The notes beneath the pieces are model-generated. The model had not been told where the DNA came from, made no database searches, and saw only the letters and a program-made list of their open reading frames with translations. From Bacillota bacterium (GTDB lineage Bacteria > Bacillota > Sulfobacillia > Sulfobacillales > JAIMBI01): DNA of 64,000 nucleotides. Below are positions 17,134-25,701 of this stretch, in pieces; the first letter of the stretch is position 1; each line of letters starts with the position of its first letter. The stretch is from positions 1 through 64,000 of the forward strand of contig JAJZYZ010000009.1 of assembly GCA_021797815.1 (NCBI GenBank), written 5' to 3'. The position numbers and the translations under genes were made by a program.

Positions 17134-17577
17134 ATGGGCGCATGGCCTTCGCGACAGATCTGGGTCGGCGCGGGCGTCGCGGTGCTGGCAGCGCTCGGGC
17201 TCGGCACCCCGGCTTTGGTTCGGGCACCGACCCCTCAAGCCGGCGTCGACGAGTTTCTCCACGCCTTTTTCGCACGGAACTTTCGCGTGGCCAGTGCCGA
17301 CATCGCGTACATGTTCACAAGCACGCCGCCGATGCGGCAGGACTACCGCCGCATCGCCGCCGAATCGCGCATGGCTGGAAGCTCGGTTGATGCTCTTAGG
17401 TGGTCAGTCGTCTGCCGCCCTCTCCGGGAACGGTGCACCGTAACCTTTAGCCAGCGCTGGCTTCCCCCTATGGTGGTGCGCTACGCCACTGTCACCACCG
17501 GTTCGATGCGCCACACGGCCACGCACTACCTGGTTGAAGCGTTTAGCTGGAACGCCTGGATAGACTCCATTCCGTAG
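17134..17577 (+). CDS. Putative exported protein of unknown function
   Basis: This 147-residue gene has a clear ribosome binding site (AAGGAGG, six bases before the ATG). A hydrophobic N-terminal segment (VGAGVAVLAALGLG) resembles a signal peptide or anchor. The remaining domain, VDEFLHAFFARNFRVASADI onwards, with two cysteines near residues 95 and 100 and an aromatic C-terminus, resembles small extracytoplasmic proteins, but I recognise no family. It lies alone on the plus strand inside a long gene-poor region. Amino-acid composition is balanced, unlike the spurious frames around it. Confidence 0.6.
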   Translation: MGAWPSRQIWVGAGVAVLAALGLGTPALVRAPTPQAGVDEFLHAFFARNFRVASADIAYMFTSTPPMRQDYRRIAAESRMAGSSVDALRWSVVCRPLRERCTVTFSQRWLPPMVVRYATVTTGSMRHTATHYLVEAFSWNAWIDSIP

Positions 17578-18110
17578 CGCCGGGCACCCCACTCCCGTGT
17601 CGGCCGGCAAACCGCGGGAACGACCGCGAAACCGGCTCGGGAAACGCGGCGCGCCGACAGACGGTGTCGCATCCACGAAGATTCAGCGGTCGCGAAACAC
17701 ACCGCGCTCGCGCAGGAGCGAGTGGGCTGCAGAAATGAGCGGCCTGCCCGGGCCCATCCCCGTGGCGCGGCGCCATCCTCGACCCACTGCGGATAGACGA
17801 GCACCGCCGGGGAGCGGACGGGTGGCGTGGGCGGCCAGGAGACATCCGAGGCGGTGCTCTGATGCCGAGAGGCCGGGGAACCCGTGCGCGGTAGCAATAG
17901 GGGTGTCATAACGGACGGGAAGGCCGTCAGCATCCGTTTCATCATCGGGCAGCTGGCGGGCCTAACTCCGATCGCCGCCCTGGTCGGTTTGGACTAGGCG
18001 ACCCCTGTCCTGGGACTCCCGCGTCGGGAACCCCTCGCGGCCGCGGCTCCTCCTCAAGTCAGGGGCGCGGGATGCGGGAGGAGACGCCAGCGTTTCGTAC
18101 GGCGACGGCC
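17578..18110. other. Gene-free stretch at the spoIIA/dacF position
   Basis: This stretch of about 530 bases shows no credible gene. Conserved order in Bacillus (drm-punA-dacF-spoIIA-sigF) would put dacF and the spoIIA operon here, downstream of deoB/pdp. On the plus strand at about 17903-17998 a short hydrophobic run (SIRFIIGQLAGLTPIAALVG) ends at a stop and could be the end of a decayed membrane protein. I cannot assign it. Confidence 0.45.
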
Positions 18111-19433
18111 CTATTCCGTGAGATGCTCAAGCACGATGGGTCGCGGGCTGGCACCGGCGCCTATCTTGATTCCCTCCAGAATCAGCTCCCGGGCCTCCTC
18201 GGAATCGTGTGCGGTTTGGGCGTAAATCTCGGCGAGCGGCTCACCGGCGGTCACCGACTGGCCAACCTTCACCAGTACCCGCACACCGACAGCGTGGTCC
18301 ACTGGGTCTTCCTTGCGGCGTCGGCCCGCCCCCAGCCGCAGGGCCGCCTGCGCCGCCGCCAGCGGATCCACCGACTCTACGACCCCGGACGCGGGGGCCG
18401 GAAGTTCGTTCCTCACGGGGGCCAGCGGGAGTGGCCCGCGCGCCATGAGCTCATCGTCACCGCCCTGGGCGCGAATCCAGGCCAAAAACTGTCTGAACGC
18501 CCGCCCGCTCGCCAATTGCTGTCGCACGACCTGCTCGGCGTTGTCCGGGCGGCCGGCAAGCGCCAGCATGCGCGCGGCTACCGCCAGCACCAGGCATTCA
18601 AAGTCCGGGGGACCCTCGCCCATGAGGGTCGCACGCGCTTCGTTGACTTCAATCGCGTTGCCGACCGCATACCCGAGCGGCTGGTCCATGTCCGTTAGGA
18701 GCGCCTCCGCCCTCCGACTCTCCGCATGGGCAATGTGGAGCATGAGACGTGCGAGGGCACGGGCATCGGTCAGATCGGTCATGAAGGCCCCACGCCCCAC
18801 CTTCACGTCCAGCAGGATGGCAGGCGAACCGCCGGCGAGCTTCTTCGCCATGATCGAAGACGCGATGAGAGGACGTGAATCCACCGTCTCGGTCACATCG
18901 CGCAGTGCGTACAGGCGCCCGTCGGCCGGGGCCAGATCCTCGCTCTGCGCCCCGACCGCCACCCCCACCTCCGCCACGACCCGGGCGAGCTCGGCTCGTG
19001 GAAGGTGGACGTTAAAACCCGGAATGCTTTCGAGCTTGTCCAGGGTGCCCCCGGTGTGACCGAGGCCCCGTCCCGACATCTTGGCCACCGGCACACCAAG
19101 ACTGGCCACCAGAGGCGCCACCACCAGTGTGGTCTTGTCGCCGACTCCGCCGGTAGAGTGCTTGTCCACAAGTCCGGGGTGAACCGCAGGCGTGCCCCCC
19201 GAAGCGGCCATGGCGCGGGTGAGTGCGACGGTACAGGCCTCATCCAGTCCTTTTATGGCCACCGCCATCAACCACGCCGAGAGCTGGTAGTCCGGTACGT
19301 CGCCCCCTGCCGCCGCGGCCGCTACCAGGGCCATGTCCTCTGGCCGGCTTAGCCCGAGCCGCGCTCGCCTCAGCACCGGCCCGAAGCCGCTCCCCGGCCG
19401 CTCGGTGAAACCGGGGTCAGAGGAGGCGGCCAT
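18111..19433 (-). CDS. pdp: Pyrimidine-nucleoside phosphorylase
   Basis: This 440-residue enzyme phosphorolyses thymidine, uridine and deoxyuridine to the base and (deoxy)ribose-1-phosphate. The signature block is KMSGRGLGHTGGTLDKLES. KHSTGGVGDKTTL lies upstream of it and SSIMAKKLAGG downstream. The C-terminal domain ends with a biotinyl-like VLVKVGQSVTAGEPLAEI. The ATG at 19433 overlaps the deoB stop by 17 bases and has GGGGAG upstream. Together with deoB it makes a deoxynucleoside catabolic pair. Here it stands where Bacillus has punA. Confidence 0.95.
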   Translation of the reverse strand: MAASSDPGFTERPGSGFGPVLRRARLGLSRPEDMALVAAAAAGGDVPDYQLSAWLMAVAIKGLDEACTVALTRAMAASGGTPAVHPGLVDKHSTGGVGDKTTLVVAPLVASLGVPVAKMSGRGLGHTGGTLDKLESIPGFNVHLPRAELARVVAEVGVAVGAQSEDLAPADGRLYALRDVTETVDSRPLIASSIMAKKLAGGSPAILLDVKVGRGAFMTDLTDARALARLMLHIAHAESRRAEALLTDMDQPLGYAVGNAIEVNEARATLMGEGPPDFECLVLAVAARMLALAGRPDNAEQVVRQQLASGRAFRQFLAWIRAQGGDDELMARGPLPLAPVRNELPAPASGVVESVDPLAAAQAALRLGAGRRRKEDPVDHAVGVRVLVKVGQSVTAGEPLAEIYAQTAHDSEEARELILEGIKIGAGASPRPIVLEHLTE

Positions 19434-20595
19434 CGCCAATCTCCCCCCAAAACGACGCTCCGACGGGAGGAAGCGGCACGGAGAACAGCTCCCCCAGGGT
19501 CGCCCCGATGTCGGCCAGGGTGTTCCGGTCCCCGATTCGCCCGGGCCGGATTCCGGCTCCCGCGGCCAGGAGCGGGACTTGCTCGCGCGTATGGTCAGAG
19601 CCTGCCAGGGTCGGATCGCAGCCGTGGTCGGCCGTAATGTAAAGCTGCCCGTCGGCGCCGAGCGCCTCTTGCAGCGCCGGCAACGCGGCGTCCAGCTCCT
19701 GCAGGGCGCGGGCATAACCGTCAGGGTCGCGCCGGTGGCCGTAATGCGAGTCGAACTCAACCAGATTGGTGAACACCAGCGCGCGCTCGTGCGCCCTCAG
19801 ATCGCGCGCGAGCGCGGCGGTCAATTCGAGGCCCTCCCGATTGGAAGCGGTGGGGCGGGCGGTCTGAAAGCCGCGGCCGGAAAAAATGTCCCAGATCTTT
19901 CCGACGGCTTCCATCTGCACACCCGCGGCCCGGAACCGTTCGGTAAAGATTCCCGCCGGAGGCGCGACGGCGTAGTCGTGGCGGTGGGCCGTGCGCACAA
20001 ACCCGTGGGGGCTCCCGACGAACGGCCGCGCGATGATGCGGCCCACGCGGCGCGGCCCGCTCATGATGGAGCGGGCGGCCCGACACCATGCGTACAGCGT
20101 CTCCAGCGGCACCACCTCCTCGTGGCAGGCGATCTGAAGCACGCTGTCGGCCGAAGTGTACACAATCGGACGCCCGGTCCGCATGTGACACTCGCCAAGC
20201 TCCTCGATGATGGCGGTGCCGGACGCGGCGCGGTTACCGAGAATCGCCCGGTCGAAAGCCGTCTCCAGCTGCTCCACCACATCGGCCGGAAAGCCTTCGG
20301 GATAGGTCCGAAAAGGCTCCTCCAGAACCTCGCCCATCATCTCCCAGTGGCCGGCCAGGGTATCCTTGCCGCGCGCGCGGGGATTGATGGCGGCCGAGGC
20401 GCCGCTGACCGGGACCGGGTCTGTCCCGGTCAGAGGGATGAGGTCCGACAGGCCCATGGCCGCCAGATGGGGCAGCGGCAGCGGGTGGGCGGCCAGCGCG
20501 TGAGCAATGGTCGAGGCACCATGGTCCCCGAATGCGGCGGCATCCGGCGCGTCGCCGATGCCACCCGAGTCAATGACGAGAAGGGCAACGACCAT
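19417..20595 (-). CDS. deoB: Phosphopentomutase
   Basis: This 392-residue metalloenzyme interconverts (deoxy)ribose-1-phosphate and 5-phosphate, feeding nucleoside sugars into central metabolism. Metal-binding motifs of the alkaline phosphatase superfamily are visible: LLVIDSGGIGDAPDA at the N-terminus, DTLAGHWEMMG near residue 78, YTSADSVLQIA near 155, NLVEFDSHYGHRRD near 285 and TADHGCDPT near 325. The ATG follows the xerD stop with no gap. Confidence 0.96.
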   Translation of the reverse strand: MVVALLVIDSGGIGDAPDAAAFGDHGASTIAHALAAHPLPLPHLAAMGLSDLIPLTGTDPVPVSGASAAINPRARGKDTLAGHWEMMGEVLEEPFRTYPEGFPADVVEQLETAFDRAILGNRAASGTAIIEELGECHMRTGRPIVYTSADSVLQIACHEEVVPLETLYAWCRAARSIMSGPRRVGRIIARPFVGSPHGFVRTAHRHDYAVAPPAGIFTERFRAAGVQMEAVGKIWDIFSGRGFQTARPTASNREGLELTAALARDLRAHERALVFTNLVEFDSHYGHRRDPDGYARALQELDAALPALQEALGADGQLYITADHGCDPTLAGSDHTREQVPLLAAGAGIRPGRIGDRNTLADIGATLGELFSVPLPPVGASFWGEIGDGRLL

Positions 20596-21483
20596 TCAGG
20601 ACCGCCGGGCCCGCGGGTGAGCCTGGTCATACACCTGTCTCAGGCGAGTTCGGCTCACGTGAGTATAAATCTGGGTGGTGGAAATATCGGCATGCCCCAG
20701 CATCTCCTGAACGGCCCGCAGGTCGGCGCCGTTGTCAAGCAGGTGCGTGGCAAAGGAGTGACGGATGGTGTGGGGCGTAATGTCCCTCTCGATGCCAACC
20801 AACAGTGCGTACTTCTTGATGAGCTTCCAGAACCCCTGGCGCGTCATCAGCGTGCCGCGGTGGTTCAGGAAGAGAGCCCCGGGGTCTCGGCCCCGGATGA
20901 GTCGGCGCCGGGCGGTGCTCAGGTACACGTTTACACTCTGGACAGCCTGCTTGCCGACCGGTATGATGCGCTCCTTGCCTCCCTTGCCCCGGCAGCGCAG
21001 GCGCGGCGGATCGGTGACCCAGTCGTCTACCCGGAGCGCTATCAACTCACTGACCCGGATCCCGGTGGCATACAGCAGCTCCAGCATCGCCCGATCCCGG
21101 ACGCCCGTAGGAGTGCCGGTATCCGGGGCCTGGACGATCGTCGCCACTTCCGCCACCGACAGCACGGCCGGCAGACGCCGCTCCAGCTTGGGCGACTGCA
21201 GGTGTCGAGTGGGGTCCGGGCTCAGTCCCCGCTCCTGATCGAGATAGGCATAGAAGGCGCGGAGCGCGGCCAATCGCCGGGCCAGAGTCGCGGTCGAGCG
21301 GCCACTTTGGCGAAGGTCGTCCAGATAGTCCATCACGAGCGCCCCGCACTGAAGCGGGTTCTCCGCTCCGGCGTAAGCCGCGAAATGTCGCAAATCCCGT
21401 CCGTACGATTCGAGTGTGTTGACGGACAGGCCCCGCTCTAACGACAGATACTCCAAAAACTCCTCGATGAGCCCGGGCGACAC
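20596..21483 (-). CDS. xerD: Tyrosine recombinase XerD
   Basis: This 295-residue recombinase resolves chromosome dimers at dif sites with a XerC partner. All catalytic residues are present: Arg in ATGIRVSEL near residue 146, Lys in GKGGKERIIP near residue 172, HTIRHSFATHLL near residue 241, and LGHADISTTQIYTHV near residue 265 holding the final His and the nucleophilic Tyr. The N-terminal SAM-like domain begins LIEEFLEYLSLERGLS. The GTG at 21483 follows GGGGAGGGG; in-frame codons further upstream give an unmatched extension. The xerD-deoB junction is conserved in Bacillus (ripX-drm). Confidence 0.95.
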   Translation of the reverse strand: MSPGLIEEFLEYLSLERGLSVNTLESYGRDLRHFAAYAGAENPLQCGALVMDYLDDLRQSGRSTATLARRLAALRAFYAYLDQERGLSPDPTRHLQSPKLERRLPAVLSVAEVATIVQAPDTGTPTGVRDRAMLELLYATGIRVSELIALRVDDWVTDPPRLRCRGKGGKERIIPVGKQAVQSVNVYLSTARRRLIRGRDPGALFLNHRGTLMTRQGFWKLIKKYALLVGIERDITPHTIRHSFATHLLDNGADLRAVQEMLGHADISTTQIYTHVSRTRLRQVYDQAHPRARRS

Positions 21484-21559
21484 GCCGTCCCCTCCCCGGT
21501 ACTCGCTTCGCCAAGCGGCGGGCGATCCCTCCCGGAGAGGGCGTCTCGAGCGGTCAAGG

Positions 21560-22678
21560 TTATGAGAGGACGGCCTCCGCCTCCCGATAGGGCAGGTGGT
21601 GCGCATCGGCTACGGCCCGGTAGGTCACGTCTCCCCGATAGACATTCAACCCCGCGCGCAGGCCCGGGTCCCGGCCCATGGCCGCGGGAGCGCCCATGCT
21701 GGCAACGGCGCGGACATACGGGAGCGTCACGTTGGTGAGGGCCAGCGTCGACGTGCGCGGCACCGCGCCGGGCATATTGGCGACCGCGTAATGAATGACG
21801 CCAAAGCGCGTGTAGGTTGGCTGCGAGTGAGTGGTGATGTGATCGATGGTCTCGACAATCCCGCCCTGGTCGATAGCCACGTCCACAATCACGGACCCTG
21901 CCGGCATGTCGCGCACCATCGCTTCGCTCACGAGGTGCGGCGCTCGCGCCCCCGGGATCAAGACCGCACCGACCACAAGATCGGCCCCTGCCGTGGCCTC
22001 GGCAATGTTGTACGCGTTGGAAATGAGGGTGCGGAGCCGCCCGCCGAACTGGTCATCCAGTGCTCGCAGGCGTTCGGCGTTGATATCGATGAGCGTAACC
22101 TCGGCCCCGAGTCCAATTGCGATACGGGCGGCGTTGGTTCCGACGATCCCGCCTCCCACGATGGTCACCCGCCCGGGCAGAACCCCGGGCACGCCACCCA
22201 GGAGCACGCCACGGCCTCCGTAAGGCTCCTCCAGGAACTGTGCCCCGATCTGTGTCGCCATGCGCCCCGCGACTTCCGACATGGGAGTCAGGAGCGGCAG
22301 CGATCCGTCGCGGGCGGTCACCGTTTCGTAGGCGATGGCGGTGATTCCGCTCTCCAAAAGCGCCACCGTCAAGGCGCGTTCGGGGGCTAGGTGAAGGTAC
22401 GTAAACAAGACCAAATCGTTTCGAAAATATTGATACTCGCCAGCCAACGGCTCCTTCACCTTGACCACCAGTTGAGCGTCCCGCCACACATCGCCGGCCG
22501 CGTCGCAGATCCGCGCCCCGCTGGTCGCGTACTGTTCGTCGGCAAAGCCGCTGCCGGTGCCGGCTCCCCGCTCCACCAGGACCTCGTGTCCGTCAGCCGT
22601 CAGCACCTTGACGCCCCCCGGCGTGAGCGCCACTCGGTTCTCGTCAGCTTTGATTTCCCTGGGTAGTCCAATGCGCAT
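21560..22678 (-). CDS. ald: Alanine dehydrogenase
   Basis: The 372-residue product catalyses reversible NAD-dependent deamination of L-alanine to pyruvate. The family start [20 protein letters not shown] is present, [10 protein letters not shown] gives the conserved catalytic region, and [17 protein letters not shown] near residue 170 is the NAD-binding Rossmann motif. The ATG at 22678 has GGGAGG upstream; an earlier codon at 22708 is less likely. In spore formers Ald is often linked to sporulation nutrition or germination, here only an association. Confidence 0.95.
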   Translation of the reverse strand: MRIGLPREIKADENRVALTPGGVKVLTADGHEVLVERGAGTGSGFADEQYATSGARICDAAGDVWRDAQLVVKVKEPLAGEYQYFRNDLVLFTYLHLAPERALTVALLESGITAIAYETVTARDGSLPLLTPMSEVAGRMATQIGAQFLEEPYGGRGVLLGGVPGVLPGRVTIVGGGIVGTNAARIAIGLGAEVTLIDINAERLRALDDQFGGRLRTLISNAYNIAEATAGADLVVGAVLIPGARAPHLVSEAMVRDMPAGSVIVDVAIDQGGIVETIDHITTHSQPTYTRFGVIHYAVANMPGAVPRTSTLALTNVTLPYVRAVASMGAPAAMGRDPGLRAGLNVYRGDVTYRAVADAHHLPYREAEAVLS

Positions 22679-22927
22679 AAAAAGGCCTCCCTGACAACGT
22701 TTCGCCACGAATGCGGCTCAACTATATCACAGGGTCGGCGCCCGAAAGCCAGATTCCGCACGGGCCATCCCATGGAGAAGAATGGGGGTCGCCAACCCTT
22801 CCAACGGCTTTCCCATATGAGGGCCCGAACCGGGCGATGCGAGCCGAAAGTCTTGGGCGAAATCTTCGGCACCCGCCTCCAGCGGCCCTCCATCGCCACG
22901 CAAAGGGGCGAGGATCTGGCCGCGCCG
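22679..22927. other. Intergenic region at the spoIIM position
   Basis: These 249 bases between ald and nudF hold no gene I can support. In Bacillus spoIIM and fur lie between nudF and xerD; both are absent here. A GGGAGG for ald is at the left end. The remainder has no recognisable motif. Confidence 0.4.
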
Positions 22928-23461
22928 CTATGCGCGAGGGTGCCGCCCGAGCCAGACCGTGGCACCCGTGTGAAAGAGGGCATTCAACGGCTCCGCTCCA
23001 AGAATCATCTGGCACACCTGGGGGGGAGAAAGCAGGACGACTTCCATGCCTGCCGCCTCTTCCCCCGACTCGCGGTGCGGAAGCCCGGCCGCGGGATCGG
23101 CGGTGAAGAAAAAGCTCACAAGCTCATTGGTGTAGCCCGGGCTCGGATAAAGATCAAAAAGGCGGACGAGATGCTCGGCGCGATAGCCCGTCTCTTCGGC
23201 AAGCTCCCGACGGGCCGCCTGCTCTGGGCTTTCACCGGGGTCGACTTTGCCAGCCGGAAGTTCATACAGCACCCGTCGCACTGCCGGCCGCTCCTGGCGG
23301 ATGGCAAGAAGGGCGCCGTCCACGTCGGCAACCACCGCCACCGCCGGAACCCGGTCGACGACCTCGTAGCGGTGCGGACGGCCGTCGGGCCCCGGGCGCT
23401 CCTCCACCCGCACCTGAAACGCACGACCGGAAAACACGGCATCGTTGTCAGGCGGGGCCAT
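22928..23461 (-). CDS. nudF: ADP-ribose pyrophosphatase (Nudix hydrolase)
   Basis: This 177-residue protein carries a full Nudix box, GKVDPGESPEQAARRELAEETGY (residues 71-93). The adjacent LYELPAGK and the later YPSPGYTNE segment mark the ADP-ribose pyrophosphatase subgroup, which cleaves ADP-ribose to AMP and ribose-5-phosphate. The ATG at 23461 overlaps the upstream Hfq-like gene by 14 bases and has GAGGGAA upstream, so the two are probably co-translated. The Nudix gene keeps its place near xerD, though spoIIM and fur are missing between them. Confidence 0.93.
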   Translation of the reverse strand: MAPPDNDAVFSGRAFQVRVEERPGPDGRPHRYEVVDRVPAVAVVADVDGALLAIRQERPAVRRVLYELPAGKVDPGESPEQAARRELAEETGYRAEHLVRLFDLYPSPGYTNELVSFFFTADPAAGLPHRESGEEAAGMEVVLLSPPQVCQMILGAEPLNALFHTGATVWLGRHPRA

Positions 23462-23753
23462 CGATCGCGGTTCCCTCACGCTCCAGGGCTGCTAGATAGC
23501 GAAGACCATGCCGGAATACAATCCGCGCCTGTCCGTCCTCGCCCACCAGGTAGAGGGCGTCCCGGCCCACGCCGATAAGCTGGGCCTCCCACTCGGTGCC
23601 GTCCATAGAACCGACGACCAGGCGGCGCCGCTCGCGGAGCCAGACCCGCAGCACTCGATCCACGTCGTCCGGCGGCGTCGCTGATTCCTCGACTCCGGGG
23701 TCGGTCCACCCCGTCCGCACATAGCGCGGAGCATCGGCACCGTCCTCCATCAC
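23448..23753 (-). CDS. Small Sm/Hfq-like protein
   Basis: This 101-residue product has a central stretch (residues 46-88) that follows the Sm fold of Hfq closely. RRLVVGSMDGTEWEAQLIGV matches the first strands (VTVFLVNGxxLxGxVxxxD), and RIVFRHGLRYL matches the Hfq LVYKHAISTI strand, with the histidine of the KH motif retained. Hfq hexamers bind small RNAs and mRNAs. Length and the acidic N-terminal extension differ from canonical Hfq of about 70-80 residues. The start is GTG 23753 or ATG 23750, overlapping the upstream stop. This is fold-level resemblance; RNA binding is inferred. Confidence 0.6.
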   Translation of the reverse strand: MMEDGADAPRYVRTGWTDPGVEESATPPDDVDRVLRVWLRERRRLVVGSMDGTEWEAQLIGVGRDALYLVGEDGQARIVFRHGLRYLAALEREGTAIDGPA

Positions 23754-24403
23754 TGCGACTGACGGCGGGCCTTGTCACAGGCGTCCACCGTCGCCTCCGC
23801 GGCCGCGCGATGCGGGTCATCCACCACCTGTGCCGTCCCGCAGGCCATCTGCTCGCGCCCTCGTGCGCTGACGAAGGCGACGGCCACCGCGACCCAATGG
23901 GCACCGGCCAGTTCCCAGGTTGCGACATCGCGCAGCGCGAAGGGCCCGGCGGCACTCATCTGCTCCACCGCGTCGAGTGCGGCCTCGGCCACGGTCCACA
24001 CCTGGTGACTCGGCAGGTACCGCGACTCCCGCCTCCCCACCACCGGCGCCGAGCCTTCCTCGGCGCCGATCAGTGACACCTCGGCCACCATGCGTCCGCC
24101 CACGGGGTCAAGCTGCATGCCATAATGCTGCAGGACGGGACGCACCCAGCCGTCCGGCTCCCGCACACCACGGACCTGCGCGACCGAAATGCGTTTGTGG
24201 TCGAGACGGATGCTGTAGCCGGCAGCCAAAGCACTCTCGATATCGCGCACGATCTGCTTGGCCGGTCGGCGGTCAGATGCCAGGACGTGGACCTCTTCAA
24301 TGAGGCCCATGTCGTTGACGGCAATACGGCAGCGCTCGATGCCGGGAAGCTGGCCTATCAGATGCTCGAGCGACTCGACGGGAACCCTCTCGGATGTCGC
24401 CAT
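23750..24403 (-). CDS. Conserved-looking protein of unknown function, with an N-terminal alpha/beta domain
   Basis: I do not recognise this 217-residue protein. Residues 8-65 form a compact alternating segment (IERCRIAVNDMG, IEEVHVLASD, AKQIVRDIESAL, GYSIRLDHKRISVAQV) that reads like a small KH- or ferredoxin-like domain. The C-terminal half, alanine-rich with MVAEVSLIGAEEG, may be a second alpha/beta domain. No signal peptide or membrane segment is seen. The stop overlaps the start of the Hfq-like gene by four bases (GTGA), so both are probably translated together, which suggests an RNA-related role. Confidence 0.6.
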   Translation of the reverse strand: MATSERVPVESLEHLIGQLPGIERCRIAVNDMGLIEEVHVLASDRRPAKQIVRDIESALAAGYSIRLDHKRISVAQVRGVREPDGWVRPVLQHYGMQLDPVGGRMVAEVSLIGAEEGSAPVVGRRESRYLPSHQVWTVAEAALDAVEQMSAAGPFALRDVATWELAGAHWVAVAVAFVSARGREQMACGTAQVVDDPHRAAAEATVDACDKARRQSQ

Positions 24404-24429
24404 ACCGGCATTCAGGCCCCCTTTTCTGC

Positions 24430-25497
24430 CTATTCCGGAATATACGTCCTGCGGACACGGCCTATCAAATCCAAGCGCTGCAATGCGAGATGATTGGCGG
24501 CATCGGAGGTGGAAATGCCTTCGCGGTCGGCGATCTGGAAAACCTCACGCAGCTGATCGCCGATGGCCCGCACACGCGTGATAGCCCGGTCACGATGGTA
24601 CCCATCCGGGTGAAACTCGTCGGCCACATTGACGACCCCGCCTCCGTTTATGACGAAGTCGGGTGCATACAGGATGCCGCGCTGGCGCAGCATGGCGCCG
24701 TGCCGCTCCTCGGCCAACTGGTTGTTGGCCGACCCCGCGACCACCTTGCATTGAAGGCGTGGGATGGTGTCATCGTTTAAAATCGCTCCCAGCGCGCAGG
24801 GCGCAAACACATCGCAGGGGACGTCATAAATGGCCGCGGGCTCGACCCAGCGGGCACCGAGTCGGGCGGCGGCGGCCTGGCCCGCGGCCGCATGGATGTC
24901 CGTGGCGGTGACGGTCGCGCCGGCGTTCACCAAAAGTTCCACGAGGCCGCAGCCAACATGGCCAAGGCCCTGCACCGCCACGTGCCGGCCGTCCACGGCG
25001 GACCGCCCGTCAACGGCTTCGAGAGCCGCGCAGATGCCCTCGAAGACGCCCCGTGCCGTAACCGGGGAGGGGTCGCCGCTGTTTTCCGCCAGGCCGCCGA
25101 CGTAACGCGTCTCCCGGGCCACAATGGCCATGTCCTCGGCGGTGACGCCCACGTCCTCGGCCGTGATGTAGCGTCCCCCCAGGGACTGAACCAGTCGCCC
25201 GAAACTCCGAAAGAGCGCTTCTGTCTTGTCGCTTTCGCTGTCGGCCCACAAGACGGCCTTGCCGCCTCCCATATCAAGACCCATCGCGGAGTTCTTGAAT
25301 GTCATGCCGCGCGAGAGACGCAGGGCATCGGTCACGGCCTCTTCTTCCTCGGCGTACTGCCACATCCGGCATCCACCCAGCGCCGGACCGAGCGAGGTGT
25401 CATGGATGGCGACAATCGCCCGCAGCCCAATTTCCCTGTCGTACCAGAAGACGATCTCCTCGTGCCCGTGCTCTTTCATCGCGTCGAAAATATTCAT
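24430..25497 (-). CDS. Leucine dehydrogenase (Glu/Leu/Phe/Val dehydrogenase family)
   Basis: This 355-residue NAD-dependent enzyme deaminates branched-chain amino acids. The conserved catalytic region is MTFKNSAMGLDMGGGKAVL (residues 66-84) with the active-site lysine, preceded by GPALGGCRMW. The Rossmann motif is VQGLGHVGCGLVELL near residue 175, and APDFVINGGGVVNVADE lies near residue 290. Length and the LGGCRMW text favour leucine over glutamate dehydrogenase. The ATG at 25497 matches the usual family start; longer frames upstream are Arg/Pro-rich. It follows spo0A on the same strand after a hairpin. Confidence 0.92.
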   Translation of the reverse strand: MNIFDAMKEHGHEEIVFWYDREIGLRAIVAIHDTSLGPALGGCRMWQYAEEEEAVTDALRLSRGMTFKNSAMGLDMGGGKAVLWADSESDKTEALFRSFGRLVQSLGGRYITAEDVGVTAEDMAIVARETRYVGGLAENSGDPSPVTARGVFEGICAALEAVDGRSAVDGRHVAVQGLGHVGCGLVELLVNAGATVTATDIHAAAGQAAAARLGARWVEPAAIYDVPCDVFAPCALGAILNDDTIPRLQCKVVAGSANNQLAEERHGAMLRQRGILYAPDFVINGGGVVNVADEFHPDGYHRDRAITRVRAIGDQLREVFQIADREGISTSDAANHLALQRLDLIGRVRRTYIPE

Positions 25498-25675
25498 GGC
25501 TCGCCCCGCAGGGCTCCCTTCCTTTCGGGCCTTTCGGTCCGGGTTCTCCAGGGCGCGAACGAAGGACCTCCACCGCTCCACAAGGCGGCCATATGATGCG
25601 GCGTCGCCGCCAGGGGGTCCCGGGGTACGCAACTCCGACCGGATCATGGCACACCCACTAGACCCTCGCAACCGG

Positions 25676-25700
25676 AAGGGGCGCCTCCACGGCGCCCCTT
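25676..25700 (-). terminator. Strong hairpin after spo0A
   Basis: A ten-base perfect inverted repeat, AAGGGGCGCC / GGCGCCCCTT with a five-base loop, begins one base past the spo0A stop codon. No T-run follows on the minus strand, so it may be an atypical terminator or an mRNA-stabilising stem. Confidence 0.6.
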
Positions 25701-25701
25701 C

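Noticed and set aside
19333-21441. Open frame of 702 codons on the plus strand across pdp, deoB and xerD
   Set aside because: Antisense to conserved genes with all catalytic residues present; its translation is Arg/Gly/Pro/Gln-rich.
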